A stretch of 64,000 nt of DNA from Alistipes megaguti (GCF_900604385.1 NZ_LR027382.1:930001-994000); one strand, 5' to 3'; shown: positions 17,514 through 26,237, numbered from the stretch's first letter. Program-made: numbers and translations. Notes: generated from the letters alone by a model not told the origin.

Positions 17514-19670
17514 ATGAAAAACTATTCAGCCAAGGAGATCAAAAACATTGTACTGATCGGTGCCCCGGGCACGGGGAAAACGACCCTTGCCGAAGCGATG
17601 GCTTACGAGGGGAAAGTCATCGACCGCAGGGGTAGTATCGAGACCAACAACACGCTCTCGGACAATACGGATATCGAGCACGAATACAAACGCTCGATCT
17701 ACTCCACGATCCTCTTCACCGAATTCATGGACCGAAAGCTCAACATCATCGACTGCCCCGGTTCGGACGACTTCTGCGGAAGCCTCTTCTCGGCCTTCAA
17801 GGTCGGCGACGTCGGCGTATTCCTCTTCAACGCCCAGAACGGCTGGGAGGTCGGCAGCGAAATCCAAGCCCGCTACGCCCGTCTGCTCAAAAAACCCGTC
17901 ATCGGCGTCATCAACCAGCTCGACGCCGACAAGGCCTCGTTCGAGTCGACCTTCGAGTCGATCAAGGCCGCCTCGCGCGTCAAACCCGTCATCATCCAGT
18001 ATCCCGTCAACCAGGGTCCCTCGTTCAACGCCTTCATCGACGTGCTGCTCATGAAGATGTACCGATTCAAGGACAACGACGGCCACCGCGAAGAGCTCGA
18101 AATCCCCGCCGAGGAGATGGAAAAGGCCATGGAACTCAACAAGGAACTCGTCGAAATGGCCGCCGAGCACGACGAGGCCCTCATGGAACTCTACTTCGAG
18201 AAGGGAACCCTCACGCAGGACGACATCCGCGCCGGTCTGAAGATCGGCGTCTCGAAACGCGAGGTGATGCCCATCTTCTGCGCCAGCGCCAAACGAGACA
18301 TCGGAACGAAACGTCTCATGGAGTTCATCATCAACGTCGCCCCCGGTCCGCTCAAGGCCCCGGCATTCCTCTCCACCGAGGGCGAGGAGATTCCGGCCGA
18401 CGAGTCCGCTCCCGCCGTGGCATTCGTCTTCAAGAGCCAGATCGAACAGCACATCGGTGAGATCACCTACTTCCGCGTCATCCGCGGCAAGATCACCGAG
18501 GGTACGGAACTCGTCAACACCCGCACCGGAAACAAGGAGAAACTCTCGCAGCTCTTCGCCGTGGCCGGCAAGAACCGCATCAAGGTCACCGAACTCTCGG
18601 CCGGCGACATCGGCTGCACGGTCAAACTCAAGGGCACGCGCACGAACGACACCCTCTCGGCCGCCACGGATCCCGTGACGATCGAACCCATCGTCTTCCC
18701 CGAACCCCGTTACCGCGCCGCCATCAAGTGCAAGGAGCAGAGCGACGAAGAGAAGCTCGGCAAACTGCTCAACGACGCCCGGTATGAGGATCCGACCATT
18801 CTGGTCGAGTACTCCAAGGAGTTGAAGCAGACCATCGTCCAGGGACAGGGCGAACACCACCTGAATATCCTCCGCTCGCGCATCGAGAAGGAGAACAAAC
18901 TCCCCTACGAGTATATCGCTCCGAAGATCCCCTATCGCGAAACCATCACCAAGGTCGCTCAGGCCGACTACCGCCACAAGAAACAGTCGGGTGGCGCCGG
19001 ACAGTTCGGCGAGGTGCACATGATCATCGAACCCTACTACGAGGGAATTCCCGAACCCAAGAACTACAAGATCCCCGGCAAGGGTGACATGGTGGTCAAC
19101 ATCAAGAACAAGGAGGAGTACGATCTGCCGTGGGGCGGCAAACTCCAGTTCTACTCGGCCATCGTCGGCGGAGCGATCGACGCCCGCTTCATGCCCGCCA
19201 TCCTCAAGGGTATCATGGAGAAGATGGACCAGGGCCCGCTGACGGGTTCCTACGCCCGCGACATCCGCGTCATCATCTACGACGGCAAGATGCACCCGGT
19301 GGATTCGAACGAAATCTCCTTCAAGCTCGCCGCCCGGAACGCCTTCAAGGAGGCCTTCCGAAACGCCGGGCCCAAGATCATGGAGCCGATCTACAACGTC
19401 GAGGTCCTCGTGCCGAGCGAGTACATGGGCGCCGTGATGTCGGATCTGCAGAACCGCCGCGCCATGATCGCCGGCATGGAGTCCGACAAGGGTTTCGACC
19501 GGCTGAACGCACTCGTCCCCCTGGCCGAACTCTACCGCTACTCGACGACCCTCTCGTCGCTTACCTCCGGATCGGCCACCTACACCATGAAGTTCTCCTC
19601 CTACGAGCAGGTGCCCTCCGACGTCCAGGAGAAGCTGCTCAAGGCATACACCGACACCGACGAGGATTGA
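17514..19670 (+). CDS. EF-G paralog of the GTPase-deficient EF-G2 type
   Basis: 718-aa translation factor with the five-domain EF-G layout. The G domain departs from true EF-G at the key positions. The P-loop is GAPGTGKTTL, not GHVDAGKTT. Switch I lacks the RGITI motif, reading KRSIYSTILF. The G3 motif is DCPGSDDF with Ser near residue 84 in place of the catalytic His, and G4 is NQLD in place of NKMD. Domain IV is intact (KKQSGGAGQFGEVHM). Published work in Bacteroides thetaiotaomicron describes an EF-G2 that supports translocation without GTP hydrolysis during carbon limitation; this gene fits that class. The upstream AT-rich region near 17440 has only a weak promoter match (TATATTTA). The canonical fusA is not in the window. 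Confidence 0.88.
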   Translation: MKNYSAKEIKNIVLIGAPGTGKTTLAEAMAYEGKVIDRRGSIETNNTLSDNTDIEHEYKRSIYSTILFTEFMDRKLNIIDCPGSDDFCGSLFSAFKVGDVGVFLFNAQNGWEVGSEIQARYARLLKKPVIGVINQLDADKASFESTFESIKAASRVKPVIIQYPVNQGPSFNAFIDVLLMKMYRFKDNDGHREELEIPAEEMEKAMELNKELVEMAAEHDEALMELYFEKGTLTQDDIRAGLKIGVSKREVMPIFCASAKRDIGTKRLMEFIINVAPGPLKAPAFLSTEGEEIPADESAPAVAFVFKSQIEQHIGEITYFRVIRGKITEGTELVNTRTGNKEKLSQLFAVAGKNRIKVTELSAGDIGCTVKLKGTRTNDTLSAATDPVTIEPIVFPEPRYRAAIKCKEQSDEEKLGKLLNDARYEDPTILVEYSKELKQTIVQGQGEHHLNILRSRIEKENKLPYEYIAPKIPYRETITKVAQADYRHKKQSGGAGQFGEVHMIIEPYYEGIPEPKNYKIPGKGDMVVNIKNKEEYDLPWGGKLQFYSAIVGGAIDARFMPAILKGIMEKMDQGPLTGSYARDIRVIIYDGKMHPVDSNEISFKLAARNAFKEAFRNAGPKIMEPIYNVEVLVPSEYMGAVMSDLQNRRAMIAGMESDKGFDRLNALVPLAELYRYSTTLSSLTSGSATYTMKFSSYEQVPSDVQEKLLKAYTDTDED

Positions 19671-19696
19671 GCCCCGGCGTCGTAAAACCCCGTGCG

Positions 19697-19736
19697 GAGG
19701 GCGGACGGCCATCAGGCGGTCCGCCCTCGCTCTTTT
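19697..19736 (+). terminator. Terminator after the EF-G2 gene
   Basis: A 10-bp GC-rich stem (GAGGGCGGAC with GTCCGCCCTC) is followed by GCTCTTTT, 27 bases after the stop. Confidence 0.75.
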
Positions 19737-19737
19737 C

Positions 19738-19965
19738 CGGGGCAGAGCCGGGATGCACAGAGAGAGGGCCCGGAAGTACAGAGGCAGGACCGGGCGGCGC
19801 AGGATGGGATGCGGCGGGACGAAACAGGCGGAACAAGCAAGACAGGCAAAGAAGAAAGAAAAAGGAGAAGGCGGGGACAGCAGGAATGACGGGGACGGCA
19901 GAGACGGCAGGAACAGCGGAAACAGCGGAAACAGCGGGGATGGCGGGGGATCAGCCCACAGAATC
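19738..19965 (+). repeat. Purine-rich low-complexity tract before the PiT gene
   Basis: The 457-base gap between EF-G2 and the phosphate transporter contains this G/A-rich stretch. It includes tandem near-copies of GGAAACAGC (around 19917-19937) and GGCAGAGACGGCAGG-like units. It lies beyond the terminator, so it is not obviously a 3' UTR. Some reading frames are open through it only because the composition avoids stops; I do not call a gene. Confidence 0.6.
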
Positions 19966-20094
19966 AGCAGTTTTGAACAATAAGGGCGATTCCGGCCGGC
20001 CGAATGCCCCCCAATCGGAGGATGTTTCCGACAGGGCGATGTTAAATTAACGTTAACAATCCCTTTCAATTCCGTTTCATCGGGAAAAATCCAG

Positions 20095-20102
20095 TAAATT
20101 TG
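20095..20102 (+). promoter_or_regulatory. -7 box of the PiT transporter gene
   Basis: TAAATTTG matches TAnnTTTG, 25 bases before ATG 20128. No convincing -33 element is seen. Confidence 0.55.
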
Positions 20103-20127
20103 TTCTCAAATTGCACTAAAACCAAAC

Positions 20128-22359
20128 ATGAGCGAAATCTACACCTTCATCGTCGGTATTCTGGGAATTCTCGCTGTTTCTGGTCTTTTCGTCGGCGTGA
20201 CGAACGACGCCGTCAACTTCCTCAATTCTGCCATCGGCTCCAAAGCCGCACCCATGCGGATCATCCTGGCCGTCGCCTCGATCGGCATCATCGTCGGCGT
20301 GATCACCTCCAGCGGCATGATGGAGGTCGCACGAAGCGGCATGTTCAACCCCGGACTCTTTACCTTCCACGAGGTGATGATGCTCTATCTGGGCGTCATG
20401 TTCGCAAACGTCATCCTGCTCGACCTCTACAACTCGTGGGGACTCCCGACATCGACCACCGTCTCGCTGATCTTCTGTCTGCTGGGCTCGGCCATCGCTG
20501 TCTCGATCTACAAGATCTCGAACGACCCCGCGCAGGGAATCACCTCCCTCGGACAGTACATCAATACCTCCCGGGCCATGGGTATCGTCTCGGCCATCCT
20601 CCTCTCAGTGGTCATCGCCTTTACCTGCGGAACGATCATCATGTATGTCTCCCGACTCATCTTCTCGTTCCGATACACGGCCCTCTTCCACCGATACGGC
20701 TCGCTCTGGTGCGGCGCCTCGCTCACGGCCATCATCTACTTCGCCGTCTTCAAGGGGCTGGAGTCGATCCTCGACGGGCACGCCTTCATCGAGTGGATCG
20801 ACACCCACCTGCTGCTGGCCATCTTCATCTGCTGGATCGTCTGCTCGCTCGTGCTCTTCTTCATCCAGCAGCTCAAGATCAACATTCTGCGCATCACGAT
20901 CCTCTCGGGAACATTCGCCCTGGCGCTGGCATTCGCCGGAAACGACCTGGTGAACTTCATCGGCGTCCCCGTCGCCGGATTCGACGCCTACTCCATCGCC
21001 CACCATACGGGTGACGCCGGCATGCTCATGGAGCCCCTCAACGAAAACGTCCCGACCAACTTCCTGATCCTGCTCGCCGCCAGGGCCATGATGATCCTCA
21101 CGCTCTGGACCTCGAAAAAGGCCATGCACGTCACCGAAACTGAACTCTCGCTCTCGGCCCAGGGCGACGAAGGGCAGGAGCGATACGGCTCGTCGCTCTT
21201 CTCGCGCACGATCGTCCGCGCCGCCCTCAACATCAATGCCGGCGTCGAACGCGTCATCCCCCCCAGAGTCCGCAAGGCCATCTCGCGGCGATTCGAATAT
21301 GAGGATGTCGAGCACAGCGGAGCCCCCTATGACATGATCCGCGCCACGGTCAACCTCACCACCTCGGCCCTGCTCATCGTCATGGCCACGTCGCTCAAGC
21401 TCCCCCTGTCGACCACTTACGTCTGCTTTATGGTGGCCATGGGCTCGTCGCTCGCCGACCGCGCCTGGGGGCGCGAAAGCGCCGTATACCGCATCTCGGG
21501 CGTCATGACCGTCATCGCCGGGTGGTTCATCACCGCCCTGGGCGGATTCTTCATCGCGCTGGTGGTCGGGTTCGCCCTGATTTACGGCGGAACCCCGGTC
21601 TTCATCATCATCACCATCCTCTGCGGATGGATGCTCATTCACAGCAACTTCCTCAAGAAGGACAAGACCAATGCCGCGGAGCGCCAGCAGATCAAGACCA
21701 ACGAGGATATCATCGCCGATCTGCGCGACGAGGTCTGCTCGACGATGGAGTCCGCCACGAAGATCTATGACCGCACGCTGATCGCCGTCTTCAAGGAGAA
21801 CCGAAAGGTCCTGCGCGACATGGTCAAGGAGTCGAACGACCTCTTCTACCGCTCGCGCGAGCGGAAATACTCGCTGCTCCCCACGCTGAAAAAGCTCCAG
21901 GGCGAGGATGTCAACACGGCCCACTACTACGTGCAGGTCGTCGACTACCTCAACGAGATGACCAAGGCCCTGATGCACATCACGCGCCCGGCCTTCGAAC
22001 ACATCGACAACAACCACGAAGGCATGTCGATGGACCAGACCCGCGATCTGATGTCGATCAACGACGACGTGGAGTCGATTTACCGCCGCATCAACCAGAT
22101 GCTGCGCGAGGGTGACTTCTCCGAAATCGAGACCGTACTGACGATGCGCGACCAGCTCTTCGAGTCGATCGCCGACGCCATCAAGTCCGAGCTGACGCGT
22201 ATCAACGAGGCCAAGTCCAACACCAAGGCCTCGATGCTCTATCTGACGATCCTGACCGAAACCAAGAACATGGTGCTCCAGTCGCGCAACCTGCTCAAAT
22301 CGCAACAGTACTTCCTGAAGCACCTTTCCGGTCCCGCCGCCAAAACCTGGATCAAATAA
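20128..22359 (+). CDS. PiT-family inorganic phosphate transporter with C-terminal PhoU-like domain
   Basis: 743-aa inner-membrane phosphate:cation symporter. The two PiT signature repeats are visible: GVTNDAVNFLNSAIGS near residue 23 and SLKLPLSTTYVCFMVAMGSSLADRAW near 420-445, both in inverted-topology halves with about 11 hydrophobic segments in total. From about residue 535 the chain becomes soluble and helical (TNEDIIADLRDEVCSTMES onward), as expected for a fused PhoU-like regulatory domain. PiT proteins of about 740 aa with this tail are typical of Bacteroidetes. No separate phoU gene is adjacent, consistent with the fusion. Confidence 0.88.
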   Translation: MSEIYTFIVGILGILAVSGLFVGVTNDAVNFLNSAIGSKAAPMRIILAVASIGIIVGVITSSGMMEVARSGMFNPGLFTFHEVMMLYLGVMFANVILLDLYNSWGLPTSTTVSLIFCLLGSAIAVSIYKISNDPAQGITSLGQYINTSRAMGIVSAILLSVVIAFTCGTIIMYVSRLIFSFRYTALFHRYGSLWCGASLTAIIYFAVFKGLESILDGHAFIEWIDTHLLLAIFICWIVCSLVLFFIQQLKINILRITILSGTFALALAFAGNDLVNFIGVPVAGFDAYSIAHHTGDAGMLMEPLNENVPTNFLILLAARAMMILTLWTSKKAMHVTETELSLSAQGDEGQERYGSSLFSRTIVRAALNINAGVERVIPPRVRKAISRRFEYEDVEHSGAPYDMIRATVNLTTSALLIVMATSLKLPLSTTYVCFMVAMGSSLADRAWGRESAVYRISGVMTVIAGWFITALGGFFIALVVGFALIYGGTPVFIIITILCGWMLIHSNFLKKDKTNAAERQQIKTNEDIIADLRDEVCSTMESATKIYDRTLIAVFKENRKVLRDMVKESNDLFYRSRERKYSLLPTLKKLQGEDVNTAHYYVQVVDYLNEMTKALMHITRPAFEHIDNNHEGMSMDQTRDLMSINDDVESIYRRINQMLREGDFSEIETVLTMRDQLFESIADAIKSELTRINEAKSNTKASMLYLTILTETKNMVLQSRNLLKSQQYFLKHLSGPAAKTWIK

Positions 22360-22375
22360 ACCGGGCAAAGCATCC

Positions 22376-22545
22376 AAAGGCCGAGTCGTAAGAGGGGGGG
22401 GGAAGGACGAAAGAGCAGTGCAGAAGGAGCGATAAAGAAGGGGCAGCAAAAGAGGCCGCAGCAAGGAGGAACGGTAAAGGGATGCGGTAAAGATGGAGCG
22501 GCAAGAAGGGACGGTAAAGGCAGGCCCTCAACAAAAGGGAAGCCT
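22376..22545 (+). repeat. Purine-rich tract with a G9 run between PiT and DUF4924 genes
   Basis: The plus strand is almost entirely G/A with scattered C. It contains nine G at 22394-22402 and three near-copies of a CGGTAAAG(G) unit at about 22470-22520. No promoter box or hairpin is obvious in it, yet the next gene starts right after. Confidence 0.6.
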
Positions 22546-22560
22546 CAAAAACGGAAAAAC

Positions 22561-23139
22561 ATGGATATTGCAAAAGCCAAACGACGCGAAAATATCGCCG
22601 AATACATTCTCTACCTCTGGCAGCTGGAGGATCTGATGCGGGCGCTGCAATTCAGCCCCGAGGCTATCTACTCGACACTGATCGCCCCGCGCAAAGACAT
22701 CGCCGAAGAGCAGAAACACATCTTCCTGATGTGGTACCTCGACCTGGCAACGCTGCTCCAACAGGAGGGCAAGGAGGAGAAGGGACATCTCGAACACACG
22801 CTCCATCTGATTCAGGATCTCCACGACCTGCATCTGCAACTGTTGAAACTCCCCGTCGGCGAACACTACCGGCAAACCTATGCCCGGCTCGAACCCGAAC
22901 TGCCGCGGCTGAGAGCCGTGATCGGCAACCCCGGCATGAGTGATACCGAACTCTGCTTCCGGGCCCTCTACGCCTCCATGCTCTACCGAATCAAGGGCGA
23001 GGGCAACAAATCGGCCGTAACCGATACGCTGGAGTTCATCTCGCCGGTGATTGCTGAACTGGCCGACCTATACGGCAAGGTCGAGCGCGGCGAAATCGAC
23101 CTCTTCAAGAACGATTCCGAGGTGCCCAAGGGCGAATAG
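22561..23139 (+). CDS. DUF4924 family protein
   Basis: 192-aa predicted all-helical cytoplasmic protein, starting MDIAKAKRRENIAEYILYLWQ. It matches the Bacteroidetes DUF4924 pattern as I know it, including the ENIAEYILYMWQ-like N-terminus and the C-terminal ISPVIAELADLYGKVERGEIDLF. The function is unknown. It has no signal peptide or membrane segment. It is bracketed by purine-rich tracts on both sides and ends upstream of a strong terminator. Confidence 0.75.
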   Translation: MDIAKAKRRENIAEYILYLWQLEDLMRALQFSPEAIYSTLIAPRKDIAEEQKHIFLMWYLDLATLLQQEGKEEKGHLEHTLHLIQDLHDLHLQLLKLPVGEHYRQTYARLEPELPRLRAVIGNPGMSDTELCFRALYASMLYRIKGEGNKSAVTDTLEFISPVIAELADLYGKVERGEIDLFKNDSEVPKGE

Positions 23140-23149
23140 GGCGGGGTCT

Positions 23150-23335
23150 CCGGGGCCAAAAACGGAAGAGAACCGCGTAAAAAGAAAGGAGACAGTGGTG
23201 AGGGAGAGAGGAAAGGGAGAAGAGGGAGAAAAGAGGGGAAGAGCAAGGAGAAGGAGTGGAAGAAAGAACAAGAAGAGAGAACAAGAAGAGAGAACAAGAA
23301 GAGAGAGCAAGGAGGAGCGGCCGAAGTGAGGCCGG
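23150..23335 (+). repeat. Purine-rich tract with three perfect 13-bp tandem repeats
   Basis: Almost pure G/A on the plus strand. AGAACAAGAAGAG is repeated exactly three times at 23265-23303 with a decayed fourth copy. It lies between the DUF4924 stop and its terminator, so it should be transcribed as a 3' UTR. Confidence 0.7.
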
Positions 23336-23348
23336 AGAATGGATACAA

Positions 23349-23384
23349 AAAAACGGATCGACCTGACGGTCGATCCGTTTTTGT
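23349..23384. terminator. Bidirectional terminator between DUF4924 and GNAT genes
   Basis: A 14-bp perfect stem (AAAACGGATCGACC and complement, loop TGAC) with A- and T-runs on the two flanks, placed between convergent genes. Confidence 0.85.
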
Positions 23385-23401
23385 CTGAAGAGGAGCCGGG
23401 G

Positions 23402-24445
23402 CTATGCAATATCCAGCCCCATGATGTAGTCGTTCATGTAGAATCCCCCGCCGATCGGGAAATCCCCCTCACGCAGACGCCGCATGCCCATGTGTTCATA
23501 GAAGTGCAGGGCCCGGTTATGACGGTTGACATTCAGTTCCAGACGACACGGCGTCGGTGAGAGGCGCCGCACATGCGCAACGGCCTGCCGGAAAAGACGG
23601 CCTCCGATACCGTGACCCTGGGCCTGCGGCAGCACATAGATCTTCTGCAGGTGAAAAAGAGCCTCACCCTCTCGTTCGACGGAGACATAGCCGCACGGCG
23701 CACCGTCGAGAAAGGCCAGATAGAAGCAATGTCCTTCGCGGAACTGTGTGCGGAGACTCTCCTCCGAATACATCCAATCCATCATGTAGTCGAGCTGCGA
23801 CGGGGTGAGAATCTCACGGTAGGTGGCCGGAAAGGCAACCTCGGCAACCTGCCGGATCAGCGGAATGTCGGACTCCGAGGCCCGGCGCAGATAGACGTGC
23901 TGCAAGGCCTGCCATTCGTCACGACTCAGGCACAGAATCTCACCCATCTGCGGCAAACCGCCGGCGAGATCCTGCAACCCGGATTCGGTCCGAAGATAAC
24001 GAAAGCCGCACTTCTCCATCACGCGTCGCGAAGCTTCGTTTCCGACAAAACAACTGCCCCAGAGCGCCGTCAGCTCCAGCTCCTCGAACGCACGGCGAAC
24101 CATCTCGCCCAAGGCCTCCGGCATCAGACCACGGCCTCGCCACGACGTACCGATCCAATAACCGACCTCGGCTTCGGTTGCTCCGAGCCGGAAATGACTC
24201 GACGACGGAAAGAGCAATCCGACGCATCCGACGGGCCGCCCGCTCTCCCGCAGCACCACGGCATAGGTTTCAGGAGAGGCAAAAACCGTACGGATCACCT
24301 CGGCACTCTCTTCGACACTGCGGTGAGGCGGCCAACCCGCAGCAGGACCCACCTGCGGATCCCGCGCTACGGCGTACAGATCGGTGGCATCCTCCAACCG
24401 CCACGGACGAAGCTCCAGCCGTCGGGTTGTCAAGGTTTCAATCAT
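23402..24445 (-). CDS. Two-domain GNAT acetyltransferase
   Basis: 347-aa protein made of two GNAT folds in tandem. The first (about residues 1-165) is RimJ/RimL-like: starts IETLTTRRLELRPW, has the acetyl-CoA loop TSWRGRGLMPEAL and the FVGNEASRRVMEKCGF end typical of that group. The second (about 178-347) starts YLRRASESDIPLIRQVA, has the acetyl-CoA loop PQAQGHGIGGRLF, and ends NVNRHNRALHFYEHMGM. Either domain alone is the size of a normal enzyme, so this is a fusion or intragenic duplication of different subfamilies. Substrates are unknown. Start ATG 24445 (MIETLTTRRLE) is chosen over an in-frame upstream Met. It follows rpmH on the minus strand but a terminator separates them. Confidence 0.85.
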   Translation of the reverse strand: MIETLTTRRLELRPWRLEDATDLYAVARDPQVGPAAGWPPHRSVEESAEVIRTVFASPETYAVVLRESGRPVGCVGLLFPSSSHFRLGATEAEVGYWIGTSWRGRGLMPEALGEMVRRAFEELELTALWGSCFVGNEASRRVMEKCGFRYLRTESGLQDLAGGLPQMGEILCLSRDEWQALQHVYLRRASESDIPLIRQVAEVAFPATYREILTPSQLDYMMDWMYSEESLRTQFREGHCFYLAFLDGAPCGYVSVEREGEALFHLQKIYVLPQAQGHGIGGRLFRQAVAHVRRLSPTPCRLELNVNRHNRALHFYEHMGMRRLREGDFPIGGGFYMNDYIMGLDIA

Positions 24446-24478
24446 GGTTGTCCGGATTTCTACAGGCCCCAACGAAAG

Positions 24479-24510
24479 AAGGCCGACTCGATAAAAGTCG
24501 GCCTTAAATC
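24479..24510 (-). terminator. Terminator after rpmH
   Basis: A 10-bp stem AAGGCCGACT with AGTCGGCCTT (24479-24505) is followed on the minus strand by TCTTTCG. It lies 20 bases after the rpmH stop. Confidence 0.7.
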
Positions 24511-24524
24511 TTTCTGCCGGAAAC

Positions 24525-24686
24525 TTATGCGTACTTGAACGTCGACTCGTCCGATACGGTCAGTTTCTTGCGCCCTTTCGCGCGACGCGCTGCCAGCACC
24601 TTGCGACCGTTGGCCGTAGCCATGCGAGCACGGAATCCGTGCTTGTTGATACGCTTGCGACGCGAAGGCTGGAAAGTTCTCTTCAT
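24525..24686 (-). CDS. rpmH: 50S ribosomal protein L34
   Basis: 53-aa basic ribosomal protein of the large subunit. The minus strand reads MKRTFQPSRRKRINKHGF, then RARMATANGRKVLAARRAKGRKKLTVSDES, which is unmistakable L34. An in-frame ATG two codons upstream (24692) would add Met-Ala and cannot be excluded. It is flanked by its own promoter and terminator. The usual neighbours rnpA and dnaA are absent here, as often in Bacteroidetes. Confidence 0.95.
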   Translation of the reverse strand: MKRTFQPSRRKRINKHGFRARMATANGRKVLAARRAKGRKKLTVSDESTFKYA

Positions 24687-24733
24687 TGCCATAGCTATCT
24701 GTTTTTTGTTGTTTCAGACATTTTTACGGATTG

Positions 24734-24763
24734 CAAAAGTACAACAAAAAAACGATCCACAAA
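24734..24763 (-). promoter_or_regulatory. Promoter of rpmH
   Basis: Minus strand: TTTG (24760-24763), 18-base spacer, TACTTTTG (24734-24741). The leader to the start would be about 40 bases. Confidence 0.7.
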
Positions 24764-24814
24764 AATTTTTCACGAAAATATTTCATTTCTACGGGTAAAA
24801 CCCCCTTTTTCAAT

Positions 24815-24822
24815 TATCTTTG
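24815..24822 (+). promoter_or_regulatory. -7 box of murA
   Basis: TATCTTTG matches TAnnTTTG, about 90 bases before the murA ATG. Confidence 0.6.
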
Positions 24823-24911
24823 TAGAAGAACTGTTCGCTCCGGAGTCCTCGACATAAACCGTCGCCGCATCCGGAGCCCCTGTTTTACGAATCCGTTAAC
24901 AAACATCCGAA

Positions 24912-26237
24912 ATGGCTATCTTCAAGGTCGAAGGAGGGCATCGCCTCCACGGTTCGATAACCCCTCAGGGCGCCAAAAACGAAGCCCTCGAAATCCTCTG
25001 CGCAACGCTCCTTACCCCCGAACGCGTCGTCGTGAGAAACATCCCACGAATCCTCGACGTCATGCAGCTCATCGAGCTGCTGCGACGCATGGGCGTCATC
25101 GTCGAACAGCTGGCCGATGACACCTACGCCTTCCAGGCCCGCGATATTGACTTCGAATACCTCCGTTCGGACGACTACCGACAGCGGTGCACCCGTCTGC
25201 GCGGTTCGGTCATGCTGATCGGACCGATGCTGGCCCGTTTCGGAGTCGGATACATCCCCAAACCCGGCGGTGACAAGATCGGCCGCCGCAGGCTCGATAC
25301 CCACTTCATCGGATTCCAAAAGCTCGGCGCCAAGTTCAACTTCGACATCGCCGATGACTTCTTCATGGTCGAGGGCCGCGACCTCCGGGGTAACTACATG
25401 CTCCTCGACGAGGCCTCGGTCACCGGTACGGCCAACATCATCATGGCCGCCGTCATGGCCCGAGGCATCACGACCATCTACAACGCCGCCTGCGAACCCT
25501 ACGTACAGCAGCTCTGCCGCATGCTTAACCGCATGGGCGCCCGCATCTCCGGAATTGCCTCGAATCTGCTCACCATCGAGGGCGTCGACTCGCTCGGCGG
25601 CACCGAACACATGCTGCTGCCCGACATGATCGAGGTCGGCAGCTTCATCGGCATGGCCGCCATGAACCGTTCGGAGCTGACCATCCGAAACGTCTCCTAC
25701 GAAAACCTCGGCATCATCCCGGCACAGTTCGCCCGCATGGGCATCCGCTTCGAACAGCGCGGCGACGACATCTACATCCCCCAACAGGACCACTACAGCA
25801 TCGAAACCTTCCTCGACGGTTCGATCATGACCATTGCCGATGCCCCGTGGCCCGGGCTGACCCCCGACCTGCTGTCGATCTTCCTCGTCGTCGCCACCCA
25901 GGCCAAAGGCGCCGTACTGATCCACCAGAAGATGTTCGAAAGCCGTCTCTTCTTCGTCGACAAGCTGATCGACATGGGTGCCCAGATCATCCTCTGCGAC
26001 CCCCACCGCGCCACGGTCATCGGTCACGACCACCGCATCTGTCTGCGCGCCACGCGCATGACATCGCCCGACATCCGCGCCGGCGTCGCCCTGCTCATCG
26101 CCGCCATGTCGGCCGACGGAGTCTCCACGATCCAGAACATCGAACAGATCGACCGCGGATACAAGGACATCGACGTGCGGTTGAATGCCCTCGGCGCTCG
26201 GATCACCCGGCTGGACGAATGTGAGATGCGCAAATAA
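24912..26237 (+). CDS. murA: UDP-N-acetylglucosamine 1-carboxyvinyltransferase
   Basis: 441-aa cytoplasmic enzyme transferring enolpyruvate from PEP to UDP-GlcNAc, the first committed step of peptidoglycan synthesis. The N-terminal GGHRLHGSITPQGAKNEAL carries the conserved Lys-Asn pair. Two halves form the inside-out alpha/beta barrel, and the C-terminus has the ITRLDECEMRK tail. In the active-site loop the residue that is Cys115 in E. coli is Asp (PGGDKIG, about residue 121). Cys-to-Asp enzymes are catalytically competent but are not alkylated by fosfomycin (established for Mycobacterium and Chlamydia MurA). The tdk gene follows on the same strand after about 100 bases. Confidence 0.95.
   Translation: MAIFKVEGGHRLHGSITPQGAKNEALEILCATLLTPERVVVRNIPRILDVMQLIELLRRMGVIVEQLADDTYAFQARDIDFEYLRSDDYRQRCTRLRGSVMLIGPMLARFGVGYIPKPGGDKIGRRRLDTHFIGFQKLGAKFNFDIADDFFMVEGRDLRGNYMLLDEASVTGTANIIMAAVMARGITTIYNAACEPYVQQLCRMLNRMGARISGIASNLLTIEGVDSLGGTEHMLLPDMIEVGSFIGMAAMNRSELTIRNVSYENLGIIPAQFARMGIRFEQRGDDIYIPQQDHYSIETFLDGSIMTIADAPWPGLTPDLLSIFLVVATQAKGAVLIHQKMFESRLFFVDKLIDMGAQIILCDPHRATVIGHDHRICLRATRMTSPDIRAGVALLIAAMSADGVSTIQNIEQIDRGYKDIDVRLNALGARITRLDECEMRK

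Noticed and set aside
19130..20050. 306-codon plus-strand frame across the end of EF-G2 and the purine-rich tract
   Set aside because: The first half is an off-frame read of EF-G2 and the second half is stop-poor low-complexity sequence; it has no start signals and no family.
23265..23303. CRISPR-like array from the repeated 13-mers
   Set aside because: Repeats are directly adjacent without spacers and are far shorter than CRISPR repeats; no cas genes are near.
22983..23409. Leu/Ser/Phe-rich minus-strand ORFs (113-121 codons) that look like membrane proteins
   Set aside because: They are the complement of the GA-rich tract; the apparent hydrophobicity is a by-product of TTC/CTC/TCT codons.
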